Assembly: GCF_014274465.1 (NCBI RefSeq)
Contig: NZ_CP060394.1
Span: 3,100,001-3,164,000, forward strand
Direction: 5' to 3'
Origin: Alloacidobacterium dinghuense
GTDB taxonomy: Bacteria; Acidobacteriota; Terriglobia; Terriglobales; Acidobacteriaceae
DNA: 64,000 bases
The position numbers and the translations under genes were made by a program. Positions 9,726-18,074 of the stretch are shown one piece after another. The stretch's first letter is position 1, and each line of letters opens with the position of its first letter. The notes beneath the pieces are model-generated. The model was not told the origin of the DNA. It did no database searches and saw only the letters and a program-made list of their open reading frames with translations.

Positions 9726-11045
9726 GTGCAGCAATACATCGAAAGAGTTGTCGACCTCACAGAGCCGGAATCAAATCAGATCTATAATCTTACCCTGGAA
9801 GAGGCGCAACGCCTTTTGCTCGAACAGCCAGCCGTTGCTATTCGCGGCATTGAGGGATCATTTGCTCTCATCGCACGCTCGGGGAAAACAGTGAAGATGG
9901 CGAGGTCACTCGACCGGCCGATGCGCTATTTTCTTGCGAAGCGACAAGAGGGCCCCGTTCTGCTTGTGGCAGCACGCATCGACACGATTTATGACTGGCT
10001 AAAAAGTGAAGGACTCGATGGCCAGTTCCATCCCAGCTACACGCGGATGGTACCGGCTCATCACGTGGTCGAAATTCAACTCGTTGGATGCCCCGACCCC
10101 GATCCCGTCTACACGCGCTTCTTTACTCCCGAACTTGGCACGCTGCCCCCAGATGTTGAGCGGATTGGCGAGGCATACATCGCAGCGCTTGATGAGGAAG
10201 TATCGCAGTGGCTCACCCGTGTGCCTTCAGGTGAGCCGATTGGCGTGTGCTTTTCCGGCGGCATCGACAGCGGCAGCGTTTTCCTCACGGCTTACCATGT
10301 GATGCAGAAACGCGGCATGCATTTGAGCCGACTCAAAGCTTTTGTTCTCGATCTCGGCAACGGTCCAGATGTACAACAAGCCCGGGCTTTTCTCAACGCT
10401 CTTGATCTCGGGATCTTTCTTGAGCCAATTGAGACACACGCTTCGACGCTCAATGCACAAGAGACGATCCGGATTGTTGAGGATTACAAACCGCTTGATA
10501 TTGAATCTGCGACGATGGCGCTGGCTCTCTGCCGCGGGATTCGCGAACGATATCCCGATTGGCGCTACTTAATGGATGGTGATGGCGGAGATGAAAATCT
10601 TAAGGACTATCCCATCGAAGAGAATCCCGAACTTACAATCCGCAGCGTCGTCCACAATCGGATGCTGTACCAGGAAGGCTGGGGCGTTGGAAAAATCAAG
10701 CATTCTCTGACTTACAGCGGCGGCCTTAGCCGCTCGTATACACGCACTTATGCGCCGGCTCACCACTTCGGTTTTCTAGGTTTCAGCCCTTATACGCGGC
10801 CGAACGTTGTCGCTGTGGCAGAGGCGATTCCTTTCATTCAGTTGACCGATTACAGCGTCGGTCGGCTCTATGAATTGAAGGGTGAGATTGTCTCGCGAGG
10901 AATAGAGAAGCTCACGGGGTTGAAGATGCCCGTATTCCCGAAGCGCCGCTTCCAGCACGGTGCTTTGCCCGAAGATGCGCTGCGCCGGAAACTGCCTTTT
11001 CGCGAAGCGGAGTATCGAAAGCAGTTTCTGTCTCTCTATCAGTGA
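9726..11045 (+). CDS. Asparagine-synthase-like ATP-dependent ligase without N-terminal cysteine
   Basis: A 439-residue protein with an N-terminal region like a worn class II glutamine amidotransferase domain (IRGIEGSFALIA, SLDRPMRYFLA) and a C-terminal AsnB-type synthetase domain. The PP-loop is SGGIDSGS at 177-184, and DGDGGDENLKDYP (about 284-296) replaces the usual SGEGADELFGGYP. The catalytic Cys2 of glutaminases is absent (the protein begins MQQY), so glutamine is probably not the nitrogen source. Adenylation of a carboxylate followed by attack of an amine, as in beta-lactam synthetases or lasso cyclases, is the likely chemistry by analogy. The GTG start follows AGAGGA at normal spacing. 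The next gene starts 1 nt after its stop. Confidence 0.8.
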   Translation: MQQYIERVVDLTEPESNQIYNLTLEEAQRLLLEQPAVAIRGIEGSFALIARSGKTVKMARSLDRPMRYFLAKRQEGPVLLVAARIDTIYDWLKSEGLDGQFHPSYTRMVPAHHVVEIQLVGCPDPDPVYTRFFTPELGTLPPDVERIGEAYIAALDEEVSQWLTRVPSGEPIGVCFSGGIDSGSVFLTAYHVMQKRGMHLSRLKAFVLDLGNGPDVQQARAFLNALDLGIFLEPIETHASTLNAQETIRIVEDYKPLDIESATMALALCRGIRERYPDWRYLMDGDGGDENLKDYPIEENPELTIRSVVHNRMLYQEGWGVGKIKHSLTYSGGLSRSYTRTYAPAHHFGFLGFSPYTRPNVVAVAEAIPFIQLTDYSVGRLYELKGEIVSRGIEKLTGLKMPVFPKRRFQHGALPEDALRRKLPFREAEYRKQFLSLYQ

Positions 11046-11046
11046 A

Positions 11047-12018
11047 ATGTCCCCGACTCTCACTTATCCAGTTCGGCTATCGGAACGTGACAGTTGGATT
11101 CTGTCACAGCGGCCGCAGCGCAATGCTCTGGATCCTCGGCAACCATACTCCTTTTTTGTCGAAGAGGAGTGCTCGCCTACAGGAGAGATTGCGCCGGTGG
11201 CCACGGTATTTTTAACAAATTGCGAATGCCCTTGGCGCTGCGTGATGTGCGATCTCTGGCGGAATACACTGACCGAATCTGTCCCTGCAGGAGCGATACC
11301 AGAACAAATCGACTACGCGTTGGTACGACTAGCTCCGGCAAGACAGATCAAGCTCTACAATAGCGGCAGCTTTTTTGACCGGAGGGCGATCCCAGCAGAG
11401 GACTACTCCGCGATCGCAAACCGTGTGCTTTCGTTCGAGAGAACCATTGTTGAAAGCCATCCTGCCTTGATCGGCAACGCGTGCCTCACTTTTCGCGACA
11501 TGCTTTCCAATCAGCTGGAAGTGGCAATGGGGCTGGAAACCGTTCATCCGGAAATTCTGGATCGCTTGAATAAACGAATGACGCTCGATGACTTCTCGGC
11601 AGCGGCGGAATTTCTGCGGAGCAGCGCGATTGATCTCAGAGTATTCATCCTTGTGCAGCCTCCTTTTATGCCGCCAGCTGAGTCACTCCATTGGGCGCAG
11701 CGCTCTCTGGACTTTGCGTTCGACTGTGGGGCAACTGCCGCAACGCTGATTCCAACGCGCGGTGGAAATGGCGCTATGGAAATATTGGCAGGGCACGGAG
11801 ACTTTGCACCGCCTCCCCTTAAGACCGTAGAAGCAGCCGCCGAGTACGGAATCGAATTGCGCAGAGGACGCGTCTTGGTTGACCTATGGGATCTCCCTGC
11901 GAGTACAGAAGAGTGCGCGGAGTGCCTCAGCCAGCGTGTCGCTCGACTGCGTGAAATGAATCTCACGCAGCGCATTCAGCCTCGCACGGGTTGCACCCAC
12001 TGTGAAGGGCGCGATTGA
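11047..12018 (+). CDS. Radical SAM enzyme, RaSEA/Elp3-like, with extra C-terminal cysteines
   Basis: A 323-residue radical SAM protein. The cluster motif is CPWRCVMC (C61, C65, C68) with one further cysteine at 59. Segments such as KLYNSGSFFDRRAIP, IVESHPALI and GLETVHPEILDRLNKRMT resemble, from memory, the archaeal TIGR01210 family that contains the archaeosine synthase subunit RaSEA, within the wider Elp3/MiaB-like group. The C-terminus carries two CxxC pairs (about 290/293 and 316/319), probably for zinc or a second iron-sulfur cluster. The ATG at 11047, 1 nt after the ligase stop, is preferred over a start at 10960 inside the ligase gene. The stop overlaps the flavoprotein start as TTGA. 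The substrate is unknown. Confidence 0.8.
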   Translation: MSPTLTYPVRLSERDSWILSQRPQRNALDPRQPYSFFVEEECSPTGEIAPVATVFLTNCECPWRCVMCDLWRNTLTESVPAGAIPEQIDYALVRLAPARQIKLYNSGSFFDRRAIPAEDYSAIANRVLSFERTIVESHPALIGNACLTFRDMLSNQLEVAMGLETVHPEILDRLNKRMTLDDFSAAAEFLRSSAIDLRVFILVQPPFMPPAESLHWAQRSLDFAFDCGATAATLIPTRGGNGAMEILAGHGDFAPPPLKTVEAAAEYGIELRRGRVLVDLWDLPASTEECAECLSQRVARLREMNLTQRIQPRTGCTHCEGRD

Positions 12019-13565
12019 AATTCAAGTACGACATTGCCATTGTGGGCTCGGGCTTCGCGGGTTCCTTGATGTCCATGATTGCCCGACGCCTGGGCCTTTC
12101 CGTCATCCTGCTTGAGCGAGGCAAACACCCCCGATTCATGATCGGCGAATCGTCGACGCCACTCTCGAACCTGCTTCTCGAAGAGTTGGCCGATCGTTAC
12201 GACTTGCCCGCAATCAAGCCTTTAGCAAAGTGGGGCAGTTGGCAGCAACATTATCCGGAGATAGGGTGCGGTCTGAAGCGAGGCTTTACCTTTTATCATC
12301 ACGTACTCGGTCAGCCTTGCACACCAGATCAAGAGCGCACAAACCAGCTCCTGGTCGCAGCAAGTCCCCGCGACCAAATAGCCGATACGCACTGGTATCG
12401 CGCAGACTTCGATGCATTTTTGGTAAGTCAGGCTCAGAGCTTGGGCGTTGACTATTTCGATGAAATTGAACTTGGACAACCGACGTTTCTGGACGATGAA
12501 GTTGAGCTAGAGGGACGGAAAGATGGCCGCCTTATTTCGTTGCGCGCCGAGTTTATTGTCGATGCTACGGGTCCTCGAGGCTTTCTGCATCGCGCCTTGC
12601 AACTTCAACAGGCAAAATTACCGAATTACCCTTCCACACAAGCTCTCTACAGCCACTTTTCGGGCGTAAAGCGTCTCGATGAGATCAATCAATTCCAAGA
12701 TGTCCCACCCTATCCCGTCGACGATGCGGCGGTTCATCATGTTTTTGATGGTGGCTGGATTTGGGTACTTCGCTTCAACAATGGAATCACCAGTGCCGGC
12801 ATTGCAGCGACCGAGAATACCGCCGCTGCGTTGCACTTTGAGGATGGAGCGCTTGCATGGGATCGGCTGCTTAACTTTATGCCAATGCTTAAGAGGCAGT
12901 TCGTCGAAGCGAGGGCATTACGCCCATTTACCTGTGTTCGGCAACTATCCTTCCTGAGCAACACGGTTTGTGGCGATCGCTGGGCCTTGCTCCCGTCAGC
13001 GGCGGGTTTCGTCGATCCGCTGCTTTCGACAGGTTTCCCGCTTACGCTCCTGGGAATTAGCAGGCTGGCCGACATTCTTGAGCGTGAATGGAATTCGCGC
13101 CATTTCGACATAGGTCTGCAAAGATACGCGACAAAGACTTTGGCTGAAGTACACGCAACGGGGCAGTTGATCGGGAGCCTGTACGCGAACATGAACAACT
13201 TTCCAGTCTTTGCTGCGCTTTCTTTGCTTTACTTTGCGGCGGCCAGTTTCTCAGAGACTGCTCGAAGATTGAAGAAGCCGCATCTAGCGCCGTCATTTTT
13301 GTTGCATGATCATCTGACCTTTGGGCCGGCATGTCGAACGTTGCTGGATCGCGCTTTGCATATTCAAAGCGAGCAGGATGCGGCGAACCTGATTGCAGAG
13401 GTTCTGCGCGTGATTGAGCCGATTGATGTTGCAGGGCTTTGCAGGCAAGACCGGCACAACTGGTATCCGGTCGTCGCAGAAGACCTGTTTCGCTCGGCAA
13501 CCAAGGTAGAAGCAACCCCGGATGAGATTGCCCAGCTGCTGCACACCTGCGGTTTCTATTCGTAG
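12015..13565 (+). CDS. FAD-dependent halogenase-fold monooxygenase
   Basis: A 516-residue flavoprotein of the tryptophan-halogenase / aromatic hydroxylase superfamily. It has the dinucleotide-binding GSGFAG (11-16), ERGKHPRFMIGESSTP (34-49), DTHWYRADFDAFL (about 124-136) and the second FAD motif LPSAAGFVDPLLSTGFPL near 330. The halogenase hallmark WxWxIP is altered to WIWVLR at 248-253, so halide use is doubtful and hydroxylation, epoxidation or oxidation is equally possible. Translation starts at TTG 12015 in a TTGA overlap with the radical SAM stop, with GAAGGGC upstream. It is the last gene of the three-gene operon and meets the UnbV gene tail to tail with 1 nt between stops. No flavin reductase gene is in the window. 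Confidence 0.8.
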   Translation: MKFKYDIAIVGSGFAGSLMSMIARRLGLSVILLERGKHPRFMIGESSTPLSNLLLEELADRYDLPAIKPLAKWGSWQQHYPEIGCGLKRGFTFYHHVLGQPCTPDQERTNQLLVAASPRDQIADTHWYRADFDAFLVSQAQSLGVDYFDEIELGQPTFLDDEVELEGRKDGRLISLRAEFIVDATGPRGFLHRALQLQQAKLPNYPSTQALYSHFSGVKRLDEINQFQDVPPYPVDDAAVHHVFDGGWIWVLRFNNGITSAGIAATENTAAALHFEDGALAWDRLLNFMPMLKRQFVEARALRPFTCVRQLSFLSNTVCGDRWALLPSAAGFVDPLLSTGFPLTLLGISRLADILEREWNSRHFDIGLQRYATKTLAEVHATGQLIGSLYANMNNFPVFAALSLLYFAAASFSETARRLKKPHLAPSFLLHDHLTFGPACRTLLDRALHIQSEQDAANLIAEVLRVIEPIDVAGLCRQDRHNWYPVVAEDLFRSATKVEATPDEIAQLLHTCGFYS

Positions 13566-13566
13566 C

Positions 13567-15387
13567 TTATTGTTCGGTCTTTGGCTTTGAAAATACGATC
13601 GGCACTGCTGAAATCATGCCTTTGCCCTCTTCGAGCGTAATGAATTGGTTTACCTTGATATTGGGAATTGACTCCTTCTTTCCACTCGGCCATACGATCT
13701 CAAGCACTACTGTCTTGTCTGCATCCGGTTTGCCTAGCCCGAAGGTGAGTGGCAATTCGCTTTGCGAAAGATAACTTGATCCATCTCTCACCATGCCGAA
13801 TAGACGGAGGCCTTTGCTGGTCTTAACTGTAATCTTCGCGCCGATGCCATCGCGATTTGATCGTGTTCCGATCGCTTTCACTTTGAGCATGTCATTTTGA
13901 TTTCCGTTGTCATTGCGCAGCAGCTTCGCCGGACCGTTACTGGTTGTCATCACCAGATCGAGATCCCCATCGTTGTCGAAATCCAAGTAGGCAGCGCCTC
14001 GCCCAACCATTGGCTGGCGCAGTGCTGAGCCAACTTTGTCTGTCACATCTTCAAACTTTCCATTGCCTTTGTTGTGGAAGAGCAGCGGCGGTTCTGCGTA
14101 ATGAAGGGTAGGCGTCACTACGCTCACGTCATCGGCGACGTGACCGTTGGCGGCAAAAATATCCGGCAAGCCGTCGAGATCGTAGTCGAAGAAAAAGGTG
14201 CTGAAAGTAAGCGAACTCGCAGACGCTGGACCAATTCCATCAGTCATCGCTTTGTCCGTGAACAAGCCAGAACCATCATTCTGATAGAGCGCCATGCTTT
14301 CATTGGCAAAATTTCCGATGACGAGACTTTGATGGCCGGAAAGATCGTAGTCAGCGGCGTCGGCCCCCATGCCTGCGCGCGCCTTGCCCGCATCACTGAA
14401 GGCAACCCCTGTAGCGAACGCCTCGTCGGTAAACGTGCCGTTGTGATTGTTGTGGTAGAGCTTGTTCGCCTGCGTGTCATTGGCGACAAAGAGGTCCATC
14501 CAGCCGTCATCGTCGTAGTCAAGCAAAACAACACCGAGCGACTTACTGCCTGGATCGTAAAGGCCGGCCTTTTTGGTTACGTCTTCAAACGTGCCATTGC
14601 CTTTGTTGTGATACAGCGTTGCACTCTGGCCTTTGTATAGTTCGGGCGTGCAATAGGATTTGTGTTTGCCATCGAGCGTGCAGTATTGGTCCGTGGCAGG
14701 AGACCACTCGACATAGTGTGAAACAAAAAGATCGAGCTTGCCGTCGTTGTCGTAGTCAAACCATACCGCGCCCGTTGAAAACCCTGGATCGCGTACTCCT
14801 GCTTTGCCGGTTACATCGGCGAACTTCCCGTTGCCGAGGTTGCGAAAAAGATGGTTGCCGTCGAGCGCTGTGATGTAGATATCGTCAAATCCATCGTTGT
14901 CGTAATCGGCGGCGGCGCAGCCAAGGCCATACATTTCTACCTCTAAACCAGCCTGCCGAGTCACATCCGTAAATGTGCCGTCCTTGTTGTTGTGATAGAG
15001 GGCGGGATAGGACTTGCTCGTCTTATGCTCGGGCCAATCCATGGAATTGACGAACAGAATGTCCTGCCAGCCATCGTTGTCATAATCCAAAACACACACG
15101 CCGCTGCCCATGGTTTCGGGCAGGTATTTCTTCCCAAAGGCGCCGCTGTTGTGTTTGAAATGGATGCCCGCCTGCGTTGTAACGTCAGTGAACCGAATAG
15201 GGCCGGAGGGACGTACGGGGGCGGCCTCTACACTCGTGTTCGACTCAGGCGCAACGGCTGCCGCAGGATGACTTGCAGTTGGTTCCTCGTTTTTCGGGGC
15301 CGGGGTTGAGGGTGTTCGTGTGCAGCCGGAGATAAGAAGAATTGCAACCAGTGGGAAAAGGCGGACCACCCGCACGCGCAACAACAT
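13567..15387 (-). CDS. UnbV/CRTAC1-type VCBS lipoprotein
   Basis: A 606-residue predicted lipoprotein: MLLRVRVVRLFPLVAILLIS followed by GC makes a good lipobox. Most of the protein is a string of FG-GAP/VCBS blades with repeated calcium-like loops (DYDNDGWQDILFVN, DYDNDGFDDIYI, DYDNDGKLDLFV, DYDDDGWMDLFV, DFDNDGDLDLVM). It ends in an ASPIC/UnbV domain (NGNQNDMLKVKAIG, DGSSYLSQSELPLTFGLG). The ATG at 15387 is preferred over the TTG just before it because AAGGAAAG lies at fair spacing. It is the last gene of a leftward operon after the UnbU-like membrane protein (gap 39 nt). UnbV was named in enediyne clusters without a known activity, and the same domain is common in acidobacteria outside such clusters. 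Confidence 0.88.
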   Translation of the reverse strand: MLLRVRVVRLFPLVAILLISGCTRTPSTPAPKNEEPTASHPAAAVAPESNTSVEAAPVRPSGPIRFTDVTTQAGIHFKHNSGAFGKKYLPETMGSGVCVLDYDNDGWQDILFVNSMDWPEHKTSKSYPALYHNNKDGTFTDVTRQAGLEVEMYGLGCAAADYDNDGFDDIYITALDGNHLFRNLGNGKFADVTGKAGVRDPGFSTGAVWFDYDNDGKLDLFVSHYVEWSPATDQYCTLDGKHKSYCTPELYKGQSATLYHNKGNGTFEDVTKKAGLYDPGSKSLGVVLLDYDDDGWMDLFVANDTQANKLYHNNHNGTFTDEAFATGVAFSDAGKARAGMGADAADYDLSGHQSLVIGNFANESMALYQNDGSGLFTDKAMTDGIGPASASSLTFSTFFFDYDLDGLPDIFAANGHVADDVSVVTPTLHYAEPPLLFHNKGNGKFEDVTDKVGSALRQPMVGRGAAYLDFDNDGDLDLVMTTSNGPAKLLRNDNGNQNDMLKVKAIGTRSNRDGIGAKITVKTSKGLRLFGMVRDGSSYLSQSELPLTFGLGKPDADKTVVLEIVWPSGKKESIPNIKVNQFITLEEGKGMISAVPIVFSKPKTEQ

Positions 15388-15426
15388 CAATAGAACTTTC
15401 CTTTCCGTCCCTCATCCATATTGTTG

Positions 15427-16281
15427 TTAGGCTCGTGCGGGAATGCTCGCTGAACGGCGCGAGTTCATCCACATCTCAATCAGCATGGCAATTGGCCCGA
15501 CGATAAACAGTGCATAAAGCGGAGCATAAATGCTTTGATCCAGCCGTAGAAGGAATTCAACCACTGCCACGAAGAAGACGACAATACACTGCCCCAACTT
15601 TGAACGTACTGTTGTCTTCGGATCTGTGATCATGAAGAAAATGAAAAGCTGATACTCCGGTCCCGTTATCGGGGAAATCTCGGACTGCCACGGGTCTCCC
15701 GTAATCTTCGCGCGCAGAAGAGCGAGCAATATGAAAGAAACGACATAGACAGCACAGATGTGAAAACGGCGGAGACGCCAGATAATCGCCGCTCCGAGCG
15801 CCCAGATGACCAGCATTGCCCAGAGATTGTTGCCCCACTGAATGCTGAGGCTGGCGACGGCTTCCGCTGCCAGAAAGAGCATTACGCAAATGCCGAAATT
15901 CGATGGGTTCCAGATGTGGCGGCCCTTTACGCGCAGTACATATTTGGAGGTTATCGCCAGAAGACTGCACAGAGCGTACGGCCAGAAGCCGGGAGAACGC
16001 AGCAGAATGCCTACACTGATTCCAGTAATGTATGCGCTGGCCAGGTGTGGCCATTTGTGAAAGAAGATACGGCCTAACACCAGCTCCGCCGCGATGCTCG
16101 TACCAATGGCAAGCAGCGTCTTCTGATAGCTCTCCAGAATGCCGAATGTGAGATGACCGACCAGCAGAATGAGCGTAATAAAGAGAGGCGGAATAAACCT
16201 GTTATCGAGACTAAATACCTGCTTCCACCGGGATGCCTGACCAGAAGGCGATGCGGGAGTCGTAATGGCTGGTTGGCTCAT
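15427..16281 (-). CDS. UnbU-like membrane protein (RnfD/NqrB family)
   Basis: A 284-residue polytopic membrane protein with about eight hydrophobic segments, for example FIPPLFITLILLVGHLTFGI and CIVVFFVAVVEFLLRL. Sequence such as ASAYITGISVGILLRSPGFW, RHIWNPSNFGICVMLFL and MITDPKTTVRSKLGQ is characteristic of the RnfD/NqrB family and its enediyne-cluster relative UnbU. RnfD and NqrB carry covalent FMN on a threonine near S/D-G-A-T; no such motif is obvious here, so electron transfer is not assured. The start ATG overlaps the stop of the upstream UnbV gene as ATGA. No other Rnf or Nqr subunit is present, so it may move electrons or anchor its propeller neighbours in a separate system. Confidence 0.82.
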   Translation of the reverse strand: MSQPAITTPASPSGQASRWKQVFSLDNRFIPPLFITLILLVGHLTFGILESYQKTLLAIGTSIAAELVLGRIFFHKWPHLASAYITGISVGILLRSPGFWPYALCSLLAITSKYVLRVKGRHIWNPSNFGICVMLFLAAEAVASLSIQWGNNLWAMLVIWALGAAIIWRLRRFHICAVYVVSFILLALLRAKITGDPWQSEISPITGPEYQLFIFFMITDPKTTVRSKLGQCIVVFFVAVVEFLLRLDQSIYAPLYALFIVGPIAMLIEMWMNSRRSASIPARA

Positions 16282-18074
16282 GCGGGCTCCTCAATCTTAT
16301 AGAGTTTGCCTGCCGCTAGACCATTCAAGGTTTGCACTTTGCCCGAAGGCCAGCGAATCACTGCTTTCTCGATCTGCGGATTCTTTCCTAATCCAAAATG
16401 GACGCGGCGGTCGTTTTGCGCGGAAAAGCCGCATCCGCCGGAAACCTCCTGAACCTGTTCCTGGCCGTTCCAGAACAATGCGATCTGCGCGCCGATAGCG
16501 CTGCGGTTGCTCTTCGTTCCTTCGAGCGCAAACTCGATCCACTCGTTACCCGGAGTTACTGTGTTTTTGTAGAGCAGCAACGGTCCGCGCTGATTCGCTA
16601 CCACGACATCGAGGACTCCCCGATTCCACAAGTCTGCAAGGGCAACAGCGCGTCCGTCGTGCGTGTCGGTCACTCCAACCGCTTGTGCCACGTCCACGAA
16701 TTTACCAGCGCCGTCATTCAACCACACGTGCTTTTGCTGATAACCTGAGAGGCTTCGGCCATCCATTGCCGGCCAGTCCTTAGCATCTCCAATAATGGAC
16801 GAATTACCACCGGCAACCTTGGAGAAGTCGTACCAGTAATTCTTGTTGTGATTGAGTGAGACATAGCCATTCGTCAGGAAAAGGTCCAGCGTCCCGTCAT
16901 TGTTCAGATCGCCAAACTGCGCCCCGAAGCTCCACCCGCCTAGTTCCACGCCCATATCACGGGCAAGGTTCTCAAATTTGATGTCTTTGCCTGACGCATT
17001 TTCTTTGGGGACCCAAAGATTATTCCCCTGAATCAGCACACCATCTTCTGAGATATTCGAGACATAAACCGCATACCGGCCCTGATTAAAAATGTCACCG
17101 AACGCAACATTCATCCCACTCTTGGGAGCGAAACCTACTCCACTCTGCTGGCCGGCCTCATGGAAGCTCTTCCCGTCATTGAGATACAGTTCCGAGACTC
17201 CATAGTCATTCGCGATAAAGAGATCAGGATGTCCCGTGCCACGCAGGTCTGCCGCACCCGAAGCCAAGGCCCATCGTCTGCTGACGATCCCCAGCTTTGC
17301 ACTCACTTCTTCAAACTTTCCGTTACCCAGGTTATGGAAGAGATATTTCCTGCCGCCATTCTTGGCGTACTCGAAGCTGTCCGGCATCATTTTCGTTGAC
17401 TTCAAATGCCACAGATCGACATCCTCCGAGTAATAGCCGCCGACGAACAAGTCGAGCAGGCCATCGCCGTCATAGTCGAACCAGAGCGCCGTGTTTGCGT
17501 TGATCCACGGCGGCAGCCCGACCTCTTCGCTCACCCTGGTGAAGCCGTGCCCCTTGTCATTGTGAAAAAGCTCGGGACGACCCCATTTGATCAGGTACAA
17601 ATCTTCATAACCGTCGTTGTCGTAGTCACCCCACACGGCGCCCATAGAGACGCCTGTGCCTGCCTGGTTCACATCAGCAATGCCCATCTCTTCTGCTACG
17701 TCTTTGAATGTGCCGTCGTGCATGTTGCGGTAAAGATGGTTCTTGCTGCCCTCTTTGCTATCTGTTACGTAGATATCCGGCCAGCCATCGCGATCGAAGT
17801 CCACAATCGACACTGACGCTCCCATCGAGGCCACTTCCGGCATGATGTGCGCAAGCTTCGGATCAAGCGTCGGTGCCTGATGAACAAAGTCGATGCCGGA
17901 GGCGTGGGAGACCTCTTGCAGATAGAAGCCATGGCGAGCAATGGCAGAGCTGATATCGAGCGTCGCAGCAGAGGCCTTGCGCTCAGACGATATGCGCCGC
18001 ACCACAATGGGCGTCAGCAGAAGCCCCACAAAAAAGAGAATCAATACAATCCGTGCAATTGGTACGCGCTTCAT
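16278..18074 (-). CDS. Membrane-anchored UnbV/CRTAC1-type VCBS protein
   Basis: A 598-residue protein with an N-terminal membrane anchor or signal (ARIVLILFFVGLLLTPIVV) and no lipobox. FG-GAP/VCBS blades follow (DFDRDGWPDIYVTD, DYDNDGYEDLYL, DYDGDGLLDLFV, LNNDGTLDLFLTN). The protein closes with an ASPIC/UnbV domain (NEWIEFALEGTKSNRSAIGA, VSGGCGFSAQNDRRVHFGLG). Its 5' end overlaps the giant TPR gene stop and its 3' end overlaps the UnbU start, both as ATGA, so the three are translationally coupled. It differs from the lipoprotein at 13567-15387 in anchoring. The role is unknown; a propeller scaffold or ligand-binding surface is inferred from the fold. Confidence 0.87.
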   Translation of the reverse strand: MKRVPIARIVLILFFVGLLLTPIVVRRISSERKASAATLDISSAIARHGFYLQEVSHASGIDFVHQAPTLDPKLAHIMPEVASMGASVSIVDFDRDGWPDIYVTDSKEGSKNHLYRNMHDGTFKDVAEEMGIADVNQAGTGVSMGAVWGDYDNDGYEDLYLIKWGRPELFHNDKGHGFTRVSEEVGLPPWINANTALWFDYDGDGLLDLFVGGYYSEDVDLWHLKSTKMMPDSFEYAKNGGRKYLFHNLGNGKFEEVSAKLGIVSRRWALASGAADLRGTGHPDLFIANDYGVSELYLNDGKSFHEAGQQSGVGFAPKSGMNVAFGDIFNQGRYAVYVSNISEDGVLIQGNNLWVPKENASGKDIKFENLARDMGVELGGWSFGAQFGDLNNDGTLDLFLTNGYVSLNHNKNYWYDFSKVAGGNSSIIGDAKDWPAMDGRSLSGYQQKHVWLNDGAGKFVDVAQAVGVTDTHDGRAVALADLWNRGVLDVVVANQRGPLLLYKNTVTPGNEWIEFALEGTKSNRSAIGAQIALFWNGQEQVQEVSGGCGFSAQNDRRVHFGLGKNPQIEKAVIRWPSGKVQTLNGLAAGKLYKIEEPA

